This document shows positions 32,760-45,689 of a stretch of DNA of 64,000 bases, piece after piece. The notes beneath the pieces are model-generated. The model saw only the letters and a list, made by a program, of their open reading frames with translations. It ran no database searches and was not told the DNA's origin. Both the position numbers and the translations under genes were made by a program. The DNA is from Acestrorhynchus altus (taxonomy: Eukaryota > Chordata > Actinopteri > Characiformes > Acestrorhynchidae), in NCBI GenBank assembly GCA_034509495.1, contig CM067521.1, positions 16,837,704-16,901,703 on the forward strand, written 5' to 3'. Position 1 is the stretch's first letter, and every line of letters starts with the position of its first letter.

Positions 32760-35700
32760 ATTATTGCCAAACAATCTTAGTAAACTAAAAACAAACAGTT
32801 AGTGATTTCTTTTCACATTCACAATTCAGGCTAGAAAAAGTAAGTGAACCTTTGAATTTAATAGATGTCCCCTTAACATTTAGCAATGATCATGTCCACT
32901 TAATGTTTCCTGGAAATAAAATTTGCGCAACATTAAAGAGAAAGTTTAGACTATTCCATGTCTTTTTCTACTTTAATGATTCATTAGTTGATTTTTATTA
33001 CTTTTCTCATTAGTTTATTTGTATGCTATGTGCCATTGTCTTGTAAAATCACGTGGCGTCTCTTTAGCAGTTTTCTGGCTAGAATGACATGCATGTTTAC
33101 GTCTGTCTCTGATTTCAGCAGAATACCCTGTAGTGTTAGTGATTGAGTTTTTGTGTTGGGATATCCTGGTGCCTGTGGATGGTTTTGCATACAATCAATT
33201 TTTGTGCTGCTTTTTCCGTACTTTTTTACAAAAAAAAAAAAAAAAAAAACACGACCAGATTTTGGAACCCTTGTCATAAAGAGGGATAAAGAGGGTGCTT
33301 ATGTTTGTGAGGGGAAGGATTCTGAATGTTGAGTGTGTCCTATTTCTCAGGCAGGTAGTGCAGACTGGTTCCAGACTAGTTCCAGTGAGAGTTATCTCCC
33401 ATACAGCCTGTCCCGGCTGAAGGGCCCTAAGCATTGTGGGATTCTGACTGAGAGTTCCGCTGTTGTTATGGCAACCGCTTTGAAACAGAGGCCGACCCTG
33501 CGGAACTCTGGCAGAGGATTCTAGCATTGCCATAACAACTGCTGTTGATGGAGTCAGGAATGCTGCCAGATTGATGTGGTTTAGTAAGCAAGTTGTTGCA
33601 AAGATGCAAAACACACCAGTGGACCCTCTGAGTGTAACTATATGTACTGTAATGTAGTTGTGTTATTCAATGAAACTGGTCGGTTTGCACCAGCAATGAT
33701 TGAAGAAATGCAGTCAAGAAAGTGTCAAGAATGTAGTTGGAAAAGGAGCCTTTTTGCTTTTGGATTTAAAACAAATGACTTAAAATAGTTGCAAACTGTT
33801 GAATTTCATATAATTAGTGTTTATTTGTAAATTGTGGGAGGACAAAGGAGTGTTTTCCTGACTTAACACGTCGAAAAACTGCATTATGGCGCTTTAATAA
33901 ATTTTTTCACCTGAAGGTTCTGAATGGACTGATGGTAGAATGGATGTTTTTTCCAGCCTGGCTAAAAACTCCCAGTGAGCCCTGTTTTGTGCACCTAGAA
34001 TAGAACTCAGGAGTCAGCTGTTACAACAAGGCACTTTTTGTCTGCTGAGAGAGGACTTTGGCCTCCCTTGCTATTGATTATGCCCAAATGACTTTGTTAA
34101 TGGCTATGTAAGCCCTGTTATGCCTGGCTTTCATGTGTTTGTGTGACAGGATATGTTGGCACAAGTCAGCAGGACCACGCAGCCCACAAGAAATACTGAG
34201 GCATCTGACTGACTCCTTTCTTGTCAGGATGTCAGATAAGCACTGGAGTGAGCAGCAATGACTGTAATTATCTTTTACAACAAAGAGATGACTTTTAGGG
34301 TGCCAATTAGTGACTCCCCTTCCTGTCAGTGCACCCTTGCAAGAAAGTAACGACAGATCAATGTAACTGGGTTGGTTTATTGATTTCTACATTTGGGATT
34401 TGCTCTTAATAAGGTCAGTGAATGGTGCCTAGTACAGTTTTACAGGAGAAGTAACTGTATGCGCTACAGTTGCATGCATACAGTATATTCCGTAGTCAGG
34501 CTTGCACTTAAGGTAAGCTGATAAGTGTCTGTGTTCATAAAATTGGGCTACATTTGCATTGAGACATAAACATGACCATTGTTATGTCTTACTTTGCCGT
34601 GAGCAATGAAACCTTTAAAGTGCAAAATGAGTCAAATTACTGAAAAATAAGAAAACTAAATAATAATTTCAGAAGATACGTCTGAACAAGCTTGCTGGCT
34701 GTGCTTTTGAGCAGCCTTAGCTGTGGATTGTACTGTTTGCAGCATTACATTCCAAAAATGACTATAAATTATGCACAGGCAGCTCACATGCCCTTATCTC
34801 TTAGCTTACAACTCTCTCCTTCTTGCTTCCTTCTGTCTTTTTTATCATTCTTCTGTCATCCTTTCTTTTATGCCATGACTGTTCCATGTGGTCTTCTTCT
34901 ACTAATGTATTTATGGGCAATTAGGCTACCCTGATTCCCTCCCCTCCACTAATGGAATGGTGCTGTGACATTAAAAGGTATAAATATTTAAGTCTGATTT
35001 GCCATGCACGATGTTAATGTGCTGTTATCGTAAGGTTTGCAAGACATTGCGTGCATGCATCATTTCTCTGCTGCAGTAATGGCAGTGTTAAGTCATTGAG
35101 AATCCCCCTCTCTCAAGCACGCACATAGTCTCCCCCTGGTCTTTCTGCCCATGTGAGCTTCTGCGGGCCTATACTGAGGTTTACACGCTCAGGTTGGTAG
35201 AGGTCAGTGAGTTGTACATTCAAGCCTACATAGATTTCAGACAAAATAAAAATAGAGTGGCATTTTTTTCCCCTGGCATATCAAAGATTTCAGCCTGTTT
35301 CAAAATGCTCAGCAGTGGTTGGCATGTTGCTGTATGGTCAATGCAAGTTAATGAGGCCAAGGGACCACAGGGAATTGCAACGTGGCCACACATGGGTAGT
35401 GTTTTATAACCCATCCATGCCTTATCATATTCACATAATTGAAGCAAATTGTTCAGTGTGAGCATATCTCACTTGGAGATGCTTATGTTGATTCATGCAA
35501 TACTGTCACTTTGAATTCCTGATCCATGCCTCGGTAGAGGAGGATACTATAAATAGTACTAATTTTTTATTTATCATGGTAAACAACTTATTTCTAGTTA
35601 TGTATCACACACAATAATCGTTTGCACAATATTGTGCAAAGCAATATAATCAGTTAAGTTGAATCAATTTAAAGCTGGACGAAAGAGAAAAATTTGCTTG

Positions 35701-36960
35701 ATCCTCTTAAATGTACAGAAATTGTCAAGAACACTCACGTCATCATGAAAATGGTTCAGTACACTTGGTTCAGTTTGTATCTTTTTCAAGATTTTTTACA
35801 GAAGGGGAAGGGGGTTAATCTGTGTTTGTGTGGTCGTAATATTATCACTGCACTCAACCATCCTCCTACTGAGGAGCAGAGTAGAACCTGGAACAGATGA
35901 GCTATATTGGCTTTAGTCATGCTATAAAATGATCAGTACACTTTAGAAGATGTCAGTTTAGAAATGGGTTCTGATCATTTGAGATCACGCTCTTGTTTGT
36001 ATTGACAAAACAGGTTTGTTCTTGCTTCCCTGTCCTTCCTAATAAACCATCAACACAAAGATCTTTCCTCAGTCGATGCCCTTCCACTGATGGGACTTCC
36101 AACAGAGTTTGTTCCTGTTTCTCCCATTTCTTGATGTGAAGTGTTTAGGATTGTTAAAACTAGCACAGGCTCAAGGAGCTTGCATTCTTGATGAGCACCT
36201 AAGTACCCTACATCAAACGCCATTAGGACAAATCTCACTGGTATTCTTGCCAGTCTGAAGATAAAGCCTGCATTAGAAACATCAAAGCGTGCTTTAATGG
36301 GACATGTTTATCTCTAATTTGCAAATGTTTCGCTGCTGTTGTTTACTATGTGAAACCCGCCTTGGCTATGTACCTACCCAAAGGAAAAGAGGAGTTCTCT
36401 TTTCTGAGAGGGAAGGATGAGAGGCAGTGGCTCTGAACTTATTACCAATCCTTGCGCATGTTTATTCTATGTATTTTTAATTGCCAGGGACGTTCCATGA
36501 TGCTGTTCACTAACTTTAGCTTGCCCAAGCAACATTCACTGCAAAAAAATATATTTTAGAAAGTGTAATCCTCTTAAATGTGGTCTGAATATCTATTACT
36601 CCTCATTTTGAGATTGTTAAGTTAATACTCTTAAGATTGTTTAGCAAAATTCTAACAGTCTTATGTCTTTTGCAGAGGCTTAATTTGAGAAATAATGTAA
36701 ACCTTTTTGTTTTGTTGAGGCTACACTCATTGATAGTTGTATGTACTGCCGGTGGAGCAAACCAATGACTTATTTACAACCTTATATTAGGGGTGGGCAA
36801 TATGACAATATTTTATCGTATCATGAGAATGTTTGTCATTGTGACATTAGATACTTTTGTGCGCATTCTGATGATATTAGTGCTTAAAGCTGCTGGCTAC
36901 TGGTTAAAGAAAAATCATATATATGATTTTTCTAAAGTGGTATTTAATTACTTTGATTCG
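32760..36960. other. Intronic sequence, mostly featureless
   Basis: A homopolymer A run at 33,230-33,249 and a short inverted repeat around GTTGTTATGGCAA / TTGCCATAACAAC (33,461-33,535) are the only structures I noticed. No exon or RNA gene is supported. Confidence 0.5.
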
Positions 36961-36964
36961 TGTG

Positions 36965-37420
36965 TTCTCTGGATCTGATCGATAAAAACATCTACATTTA
37001 GCAACACAAAGTTTGCTGTGTGCTCATCTCACAGCATGAATCTGAAATTCCATCCTAAAACAGTGCCACAGTTTCCCTACCTCCTGCAGGTTTTGCACCA
37101 TTTAAGGTGGAAGTACTAATTCTTAGAGCTATGCTGGAGAATATCTCCAGTCTTGTTGGTGCACTTCTGTTTGTGGAAAAGGTCACGATAGAACACTTTC
37201 ACCCTGTTTTTTTTGATAACAAGGGAACACAGAGGTAGATTGGAGCTTAAGCTAACTCAGAGTTTTCATTATCACACGGAGCTTTGAATAGCTTAGAGCT
37301 TCCGCTTTATCACAGAACTTAACGAGGAGCTTTCTCTAGCACTTGAAGTATGGTTTAAACTCATTTCAGTGAGCTTAAACGAGCAAGTGTGTGGTCAGTA
37401 TTATTAGCACACTTATTTTG
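36965..37420 (+). repeat. Unnamed dispersed repeat, copy 1
   Basis: It shares with 55.71-56.10 kb, in the same order and orientation, CTGGATCTGA, TTTGCTGTGTGCT, AATTCCA.CTTAAAACAG.GCCA, GTACCATTTGGGGTGGA-like and ACAC.GAGCTTTGAA blocks. Divergence is considerable, so these are old copies. The family is not one I can name. Confidence 0.7.
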
Positions 37421-38131
37421 GTTAACACAACGGTTGTGTTCTAGGAATATGCTGTACATGAAGCTTAGATAATGTAGTGGGAACATGCTAACAGCTAGCT
37501 ATGATTGTTTCTTTGCCAAATTAAGTTCCACCCAACTTAAATCAATGATCAAATGATCAGTACAAGTGGAATGAATTTTGAATATAATAACTATAATGCA
37601 CCATGTATAGGATTGTATGTTTTTAAGAATCTGCTGCTACTACTGTATTTTATTGTAACAATAAGTACAGTCTATGATGACAATAATTTTTAATTCATGA
37701 AATAATATTTTCATATAATCATATAATTTATAATAATAATAGTATATTAATATAATTATTATATAATTATTCATTGCACACGTTCTCTTGGAATGTCAAC
37801 AGATGCAAGTAAAGCAGAAGCATTTATGAGGTGTGGAAGGATTTGCAGTCTGTTTGCAGTGTGTCATACTGTATAATGTAATGACTAGATATGAGGTGGC
37901 AGGCTCTAAAAAGAGCACTTCCAGGAATGTGAGCGCAAGCCTATGTCACAGCAAGTTTGAACGATTCCACTGTGACCAGGAGTGGACTGTTTGCCTGAGT
38001 CAATGCACTCCAGTAGTGCAGTGATTTTAGGTGAAGTGAGTGCAAACTCATTCTGTCTGCTGACTTTAACGAGTGAGATAGAAATGGTTTATTTGCCAAG
38101 AGGGCCGATAAGTGGGCTCTTGTGAGGGAGG

Positions 38132-38133
<2 letters not shown>

Positions 38134-38177
<44 letters not shown>
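38134..38177. repeat. (GA)n microsatellite
   Basis: GA dinucleotide run of about 22 units that ends exactly where the left inverted-repeat arm begins. Confidence 0.95.
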
Positions 38178-38180
<3 letters not shown>

Positions 38181-38532
38181 AAATGTGAGTAAAAGTAACC
38201 ACCACAAACAGTGCGAAGTTGAACTATTGTCTCATTTCAGTGGTGTCAGTGTGTTGTCTAGGCTGTGTTAAACTAATACGTGTTTTAAAATGCAAGAATT
38301 TGACTATATTTTGGCCTGCCATCCACACAACCCTGAATGTTTAGAGCCCCTGACTGTTTTAGGGTGTTTTCACAGCTGTAGTTTGCTCTGGTCTAAATCA
38401 GTTCACTTGGAATGTTTTCATCTTGGTTGGGTTTGATTTCACACAGGTAAAAATGAAAGAGTTCAAAAATATATCCCAACAAACCAAATAAGAATTTTCT
38501 CTTTGCCTGTCGGTCAGAAAGAATGTAAATAT
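38176..38532 (+). repeat. Inverted repeat arm A (left)
   Basis: From GATGAAAATGTGAGTAAAAG to GAATGTAAATAT this is the inverted counterpart of 39,101-39,441. The arms are nearly identical by eye; the main difference is an extra 16 bp in this arm near 38,412 (AATGTTTTCATCTTGG). The segment GGGTGTTTTCACAGCTGTAG resembles fish DNA-transposon sequence. Confidence 0.92.
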
Positions 38533-38608
38533 CAGAAGAAGGACTAGTGTATCTTTTACCTCTGAAAAGTACACAGTCCACCATCTACATAAAACAATGT
38601 ATCCTGAT

Positions 38609-38699
38609 ACAATAAAACACTCATCTTGCCAACCCCAAACCAAACACAAACACATGATATTTGGTGTTCTGTTCGTTTCTGCCTGTCCAGTCTAAAATG
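38609..38699 (+). repeat. Inverted repeat block B (left)
   Basis: ACAATAAAACACTCATCTTG through CCTGTCCAGTCTAAAATG is the inverted counterpart of 39,450-39,541, with a handful of substitutions. It lies downstream of arm A here. Confidence 0.9.
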
Positions 38700-39100
38700 G
38701 AGACACTGAGTTGTCAAAAAAGGATGTTTTGAAACCTGTAATTTTGTCGGGCTAAATCAGTCTCATCAGTTCCATTTTCACACTTAAGATTTGTTTGGGT
38801 AAGTGTGAACACAGTAATCACACTCCAACGTTGATGAAAATAACTGCATCCAGACCCTTAACAGGAGATGGTCTCGTTCTGTTCTCAAACACTGTTCTCT
38901 AAAACTGGAGTGGTTTGTTGGTGTTGAAAATGTGATTTGACCTTAATCCGACCCAACTATCAGGCACTAGTTTGAGATAACTGAGCTAAATGCATTCTGC
39001 AGGTGTAATTTATGCTGGTATATTACAATAGATAATTACTATAGTTATAAACCAATGTCATCTCTGCTGTTGCCCCATATTAAATTGCAGAGAAAGATAC

Positions 39101-39441
39101 ATATTTACATTCTTTCTGACCGATAGGCAAAGAGAAAATTCTTATTTGGTTTGTTGGGATATATTTTTGAACTCTTTCATTTTTACCTGTGTGAAATCAA
39201 ACCCAACCAAATGAACTGATTTAGACCAGAGCAAACTACAGCTGTGAAAACACCCTAAAACAGTCAGGGGCTGTAAACATTCAGGGTTGTGTGGATGGCA
39301 GGCCAAAATATAGTGAAATTCTTGCATTTTAAAACACGTATTAGTTTAACACAGCCTAGACAACACACTGACACCACTGAAATGAGACAATAGTTCAACT
39401 TCGCACTGTTTGTGGTGGTTATTTTTACTCACATTTTCATC
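39101..39441 (-). repeat. Inverted repeat arm A' (right)
   Basis: Inverted copy of arm A without the 16-bp insertion. It runs directly into block B' after 8 bases, so the A/B order in this copy differs from the left copy once orientation is corrected. Confidence 0.92.
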
Positions 39442-39449
39442 AGGGTCTG

Positions 39450-39541
39450 CATTTTAGACTGGACAGGCAGAAATGAACAGAGCACCAAATATCATGTGTT
39501 TGTGTTTGGTTAGGGGTTGGCAAGATGAGTGTTTTATTGTA
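39450..39541 (-). repeat. Inverted repeat block B' (right)
   Basis: Inverted copy of block B, beginning CATTTTAGACTGGACAGGCA and ending GAGTGTTTTATTGTAT. Confidence 0.9.
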
Positions 39542-39544
39542 TAT

Positions 39545-41080
39545 TATTATTGCATTAAATATCGCTAAATCAAGAATGATATCCAGTTAAATATTTACTG
39601 CTTAAATATCCAGTGTTTTTATGTTACAAATCAACCTTTTAATTTTTTTAATCAAAGCTGTCTCTTAAGCATATCGAGATATGTTTTGTAGTCATGTTGC
39701 TCAGCCCCAATTAAAACCATTACTTTTCATGTTCATATGATTTTCTCAATTGAGAGACAGAGTGGAGCTTTTTTCTGCACCTAGTCGACCACATGCACGC
39801 CCAGTGTATACAGATATAACGATGGGATCTGCCAATTTAAAAAACTCTTTTGGACAGAGATTGTTTTTGCTGTTTACAAATATTTGTGTATTAGTCTGGA
39901 TATAGCCTTAGTATGTGCTCACAACCCTCCCTGTGTGATGTGATACCCATAGACACAAAGAGCTCATGGACCCTCTCCCCGGAGCATTAGGGCTCTGAAT
40001 GCTGGAGTTGTGATTGAATTAATTACCCTTATGAGGGACTGTAAGAACAGATCAGACTGTCTACGTCAATGAGCTCTATATCCAAGTCATAGCAGCAATG
40101 TCCAAACACTGACAGTGGGCTGGGGACGAATGATGAAGCTGTCCACGCTCTGCCTACAGATGCATCCTTTCATAACAATTGTTGAATATTTGACAACCTA
40201 TCACAAAACTTTTCAAAGGGACCTAAATTAAGGCTGTTACTAATTTGAACTGATGTTTAATTTGTGTGCTCGTCAAGTGGTGGAATACAGCAGGTGTAGC
40301 TTCTTTGTTCTGTAACTACGTTACATTAACTAATTAGGTAATAACTGCGTGTTTTATTTTTCTTCATATTTAATTTTTATCAAAAATCTCAGGGAATGAG
40401 GTTAGTAGTGAGTACTGGTTTTTCACTACAGTGGAAGTTGACAGTAAATTCACCTTGGGGATTAAACAGGTGCTGCTGATCACGAGCAGTACAACACAAT
40501 GACACAAACCTGTTATATATCCATAAATTCAACTTTATTCCCACGATGCATGGCTGCAGTTCATTCGTTTAATTTGTTTAACCTTAGAAAGCAAAAGAGT
40601 GGCCAGAGCTTTGCACTGTTTTCGTGATGATGTTGCAGGGCATTACGATTTAAAGCATAATCCACTTGTAGTTCCGCTTGCTGATATCATGTAAGTATTG
40701 TGTAGGGAATGCAATGGCACTGCTAAAGTACCTGGAGGAATGAAATGCAGCTCAGTCAGTAGTTAATATTGCTTTGGTACACGTCCAATCAAGCCTAAAG
40801 GCCTGATTACAGCTGTGCAGTAGAATCACTTCATAATTATCATTTATTTACATATTCACAGTGTTGGGAATGTAAGGGGTTAAGGGTTTGGAATGCATTG
40901 CATTATGGTAATTGTAGTTTAGCTGTAGTTGCATGGAGAGAAATCAGGAAAGGTTCTTTTGTCCAGAATGATTTTATCAATGATTCAACATTGCAAAATG
41001 AGCTCACAAGAGGAATCAATGAACTGGTTGGATTCTCCAGCAGTTCTGCTGTAGTCTACCATCAAAATGTTCAAAACACA
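39545..41080. other. Intronic sequence without recognised features
   Basis: AT-rich sequence with no exon, RNA gene or repeat that I recognise. Confidence 0.5.
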
Positions 41081-41084
41081 TGTA

Positions 41085-41270
41085 CGTTGATGGCGTTAAG
41101 CTGACTCTCTTATCCAGAGCAACTTGCAGGGTTACTCATATTATAGAGGTGGGCCAGAGTAGTGTTGGGAGTTTTGTCCAAGGGCTCCTATTGGTGTAAC
41201 ACAGCATAGTTGCCAGGACTGGGAATTACCCAGTTGCCCACATGGTGTGGTGTCTCACTGGTAGTGTTAT
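41085..41270 (+). repeat. Fish interspersed repeat fragment
   Basis: CTGACTCTCTTATCCAGAGC, AACTTGCAGGGTTACTC, then GTGTTGGGAGTTTTGTCCAA and a GGAATTACCCAGTTG segment resemble a repeat whose consensus contains CTCTTATCCAGAGCGACTTA. Identification is from memory. Confidence 0.5.
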
Positions 41271-42167
41271 CTGTTGCTCCACATCAACCACCAAAACACC
41301 TTAATGTTTTCTGCCATTTTGAAGTAATCCTATTCTCTCCACGCCTCTGGTGTTTGGAAACTTTAAAAACCTATTTCTCAACCAGTTCAGACTCCAGCTC
41401 CATCACTTTTAAACTGCAGCTCTGAAATGAGCTGACTTATGACTGGAGGTGAAAATGATCGACATAATGCACACAGAAATTCCGCATTTATTATTTGAAT
41501 TAAAGCGTTTTATTTTTTTCAGTGTTGATGCCATCGATGACATCAACTAACTGCGGCAGCCCGAAGGGGAACCCATTCTTCTCTGGTTGACACTGGGTAG
41601 CACAACAAGAATGCAGTAGAATAAATGGTCTGATAGAGAGATGATAGAGACTGGAGCATAACGGCATGAAGTGGAGAGCTGGTTTGGGGATGCAGTGAAG
41701 CAGCAAAGCAGGAACAGGTCATCTCAATACATGGCACAGAGACAGAAAGAAAATGTAAAAAAAAATTGAAAGGCCAGAACTGAGTACGGCTTTTCATCCA
41801 GCAGAGGGAAAAATACTCACACCTTGAACCCAGATCTAAAAAATGGTCACTACACCATGAACAGGTTTCCCTCTTTCCCATAGCTGACCCTTTCATGATA
41901 ACTGCAACAAGGTTGAAGACCTTTCAATTTGGAGATGGGTGGGTGGGTGGGTGTGTGCTATGTTCAGGGATGCTGGTGGGGTTTCTGGAACGTGGATTTC
42001 TCAACACCTGTCCTTGACCCCCATTGAAGATGATTGGAAGATGCGTGATTGGCACTTGCCAGGTGGAAAGTCTGTAATGCTGACCAAAGCCTTCTTCCAA
42101 CTACCAGATGGATCCAATAGGTTTCATGAAGCACAGGTCATGTGTGAAAGGAAACGACATGTCTAGT

Positions 42168-42168
<1 letters not shown>

Positions 42169-42230
<62 letters not shown>

Positions 42231-42383
42231 ACAGTCATCTTGAATGACAGATGGCTTATGGGACACATCAATGACCTCAAGATGGAGGGTCACAGTGTGT
42301 ATATGCAGCAGGCAGGGTAGATGGCCTTTTTCTACTGTGATGTGTCAGCACATTTAGTCATATACACACACACATACACACAC

Positions 42384-42434
<51 letters not shown>
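42169..42434. repeat. Pair of (CA)n microsatellites
   Basis: CA runs at 42,169-42,224 and 42,363-42,434, separated by about 140 bp of non-repetitive sequence. GT-rich runs follow at 42,570-42,624 on the opposite composition. Confidence 0.95.
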
Positions 42435-42438
<4 letters not shown>

Positions 42439-42737
42439 AATAAATGCATACACACATTTCAGTCAACAAAGTACAGACAATAAATCCTGGGAAAGTATGC
42501 TAAAAGCATATTACTCTGCAGCCAGTAGCACCCAGTGTTGTTTGCTTCTACCTATTAAAGAAAATCCATGCGTGTGTGTGTGTGTGTGTTTGTGTGTATA
42601 TACAGTGCGCATGTGTGTGTGTATGGCCGAGACTTTTATCTCCACTGCTAATCCATGAATGTGTGAATACCATCTGGTCATGGGGCTTTATCTGTCTTGG
42701 TCCAGCAGCTCAGGTCTAGTGCCTCTGTCACTAGGCC

Positions 42738-42848
42738 TCACTCTCCCTCCTTCGCTGTCTCTTTTCCAATCTGCCCCCCCAGCTCCTTCACTGTCCCTCC
42801 TTCGCTGTCTCTTTTCCAATCTGCCCCCCCCCCCCCCCCAGCTCCTTC
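42738..42848. repeat. Two-copy 50-bp tandem duplication ending in C runs
   Basis: TCACTCTCCCTCCTTCGCTG... and TCACTGTCCCTCCTTCGCTG... are 50 bp apart. Each copy has TCTCTTTTCCAATCTG followed by a C run (7 in the first, about 16 in the second) and AGCTCCTTC. The longer C run marks slippage in the second copy. Confidence 0.92.
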
Positions 42849-43129
42849 GCTTCCCAGCATTTCTCTTTATCCAGTCTCCTTTTATCAATCTTTCAAAAAC
42901 CCTCATTCTTTTCAACTTTAATACCGTCTCTACTGCTCTCTCTATTTCTCTCTTCCTGTTTCTGCCTTGCTTCTTTCACATGAATAGCCTAGGCCTGCTT
43001 GCCCTGTCTATCCCTTTTGTTGTCCCAGTCTCTCCCTTTTTTTATTGGCTTTGGTTATTTTGGTTTTCTGCCACTGCTAAATACCTCTACAAAAACACCA
43101 CAAAGCGCAAAATGAATCCACTGTGAAAG

Positions 43130-45680
43130 CATTTATATTTAACTGTGCCTCCCTTGAAGACTAAATGGTCTTTGAGTGTAAAAGGGGTTGGCTCGAAGGC
43201 GATTTCACTACAATCTATAGCCCTGCCTTGTAAAAATGTCCCTGGTTCTTAAAGTGCCTTTTTAACCATCACTTGGAAGAATTATGTAAGAGTACAGCCA
43301 GCTGTTTTCCAGATATAGCTGAAATACGATGGCTTCAGTAAACCCGCATCTCTCCAGAGAAACATAATAGGCATCTTACTGTTTGTTGTTTATTTATTCA
43401 CCAATCAAAATGATCAAAAACAAGCCATCTTAACATCTTTCAAGAACCGAGAACAACCATTAAGAAGCTAGTGAAGCACATTATGCTTTGCATGTCACTT
43501 TAAATGAGTCAGTTCCTTTAACTCCAGAAGGGCCCGAGAGCATGGCTGAACCTTTATAGACCCATCCTGACCCTGGCTGATTGTGCAGTCAGGCTCTTTC
43601 TTTTCTCAGGAAAAGAAGCAACTTGCCCATGTTTTCAGGTGTCCCAGACAATCCTATGGGACGTTGACGAGGATTTTTGCTGATAGCCCTGTGGGATCAG
43701 TTTTTTTTCTGGATGACAGAATTGGCCAGGGGCTGGTACTATTTGCCAAGTGTAGGTTCACCTGGGAGAGGACAGCTTCTTGCCAAAGCCTCTTTGCATG
43801 GAACTGGAGACTCTTTAATTAATCCATTAACTTAGCTTAACAATGTGAAATTAATTCTGGCTCCTGGAGAAACCACTTGCTCTTGGGGTAGACAGCGAGA
43901 GCAGCAATGAAAAATGGACTTCATGGGTCATAGGAGATTTTAGTATAGATGTTATGAATCGATAGTTATGAATTATGTTATGTATTCTCAGAAATCTGCT
44001 GATTTTTATTCTCCGAGGTAGTTCTTCAACCTTTCAATCTGTCTGTAATGAGGAATGAGAAACACTTTAGGAAATGTAGTTCCCCTCATTTTGTTTATCG
44101 TTCAGTGCATGATGGTTTACTGATTGTTGCTACTGCATTATCCACAGCCATTGGGCGATGAACGATTACAGTGACTTAAGCCTGTATAATGGTGGCTTAG
44201 CCTACTGGTCCAGTTACTTTGAGGAGCCACCATCTGGACTGTAATCCCGTATATCCCTCCATCTTTATTTGTCTTTTGCTTAGAGGGAGAAAAGATGATG
44301 AAGTGTGCACATGTAAACATGCTGTATCAGGAGACAAGAGAATATTCCCTGTGACCCTGGATCCCAAAATTAACAAATGTCTGCTGTATTCATTTTGTGC
44401 TTTTGTTAGAAATTCTAATTTGAATTGTATCAATATTTTCAGCTACATTATAAAAACATGTTGAATAAACACTGCACATGAAAAGCATCTTTGCCATGTG
44501 TTCAAATGTTATTTGGAATTATTGATGAGATTAAGCCTAAGTGATCTGAAACATCATCATTTAGACATCATCCTTTAAAATCAGAGGGGCTCAGACTTAA
44601 TCTCATCAGAAACGTTCAGAAAAGCATGCATATTTATGTTGTACTGGTCCTTATGTCATGGGTCAACATCACTGCATTCAAACCAATTTAACGGTTGATC
44701 ATACCATGACAAACAAAAAAACACAACAGCATTTCTTTGTATAGGGAAATATATTTTGCTCTAATACAGCTGTGATAGAGTTTACAATTCATGAACTACT
44801 AAAGCTTTTATTACACTTAACATTATGATTATGTGGCTGATTTCTGGCAGTGTCTTGAACTCTTTACTTTGTAAGTGGTTTATTTTTGTATGTTGCTCTG
44901 GTAAACATCGTAAATGTAATGATGTAAATGTTATGAAGTACTGAAGTATCGGTTGATCATACGAACAGGCACCGTAGTGGCTTGGGGGTTGGCATGTGAG
45001 TTCAAGTGCTGATTTTATTTTTAAGTACTTCAAAATGATGCCTCATGAAAAGAACTGCTCAGGTTACTAGAGGTATCGTCAGAGGAGACTGCAACATTCC
45101 TATTTGAAGAAGCGCTTTTAGTCACTCATTTTTGTATCATTTTATCTTTTTGGTTGCCATTTTAAAAGCTAGTCAGGGACTACAGATAAAAATAAGACTA
45201 GACTTAACTCCAGCTTATTCTAAATAATTTATCTAATGACTAATGACTAATATTACTACAATCAGTATGTTTCCACACCCGAAAGAAGAAGAGTGAGTAT
45301 ACAAACAAGACTTCAGCTACCAGTAAAGTAGCTACTCCTATATCACTACAATTCCCACAATACCATGCAAATTCAGTGACTTACTCATTTTCCATGTGGC
45401 CCATGTACTTATGAAATTACCGGTTTATCCTGCTAGTGCATACTGTGTGTATCCATGACCTTTGGTCAAGTTTTGGTGTGAATACACATAGAACTGGACC
45501 CCTGCTAGCCTGTGACAGCCACACACTGGAGCTACCAAAATGACAGAAAAATGACTTGATATGTTTGATGACATCTGACAGCCCTTTTATAGTATTTCTG
45601 AAGCTTTCAGCCAGGCTCTGCTTTAACTTATAATGATAGCAGACTGTAATTGATCGTCAAACAGTATATGATCATCAAAA
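43130..45680. other. Intronic sequence without recognised features
   Basis: No exon, RNA gene or named repeat is seen. Reading frames here are short and unlike known proteins. Confidence 0.5.
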
Positions 45681-45689
45681 GCTAATAGA

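Noticed and set aside
41543..41896. 117-codon minus-strand frame
   Set aside because: No domain or splice context; cysteine- and serine-rich composition is consistent with chance.
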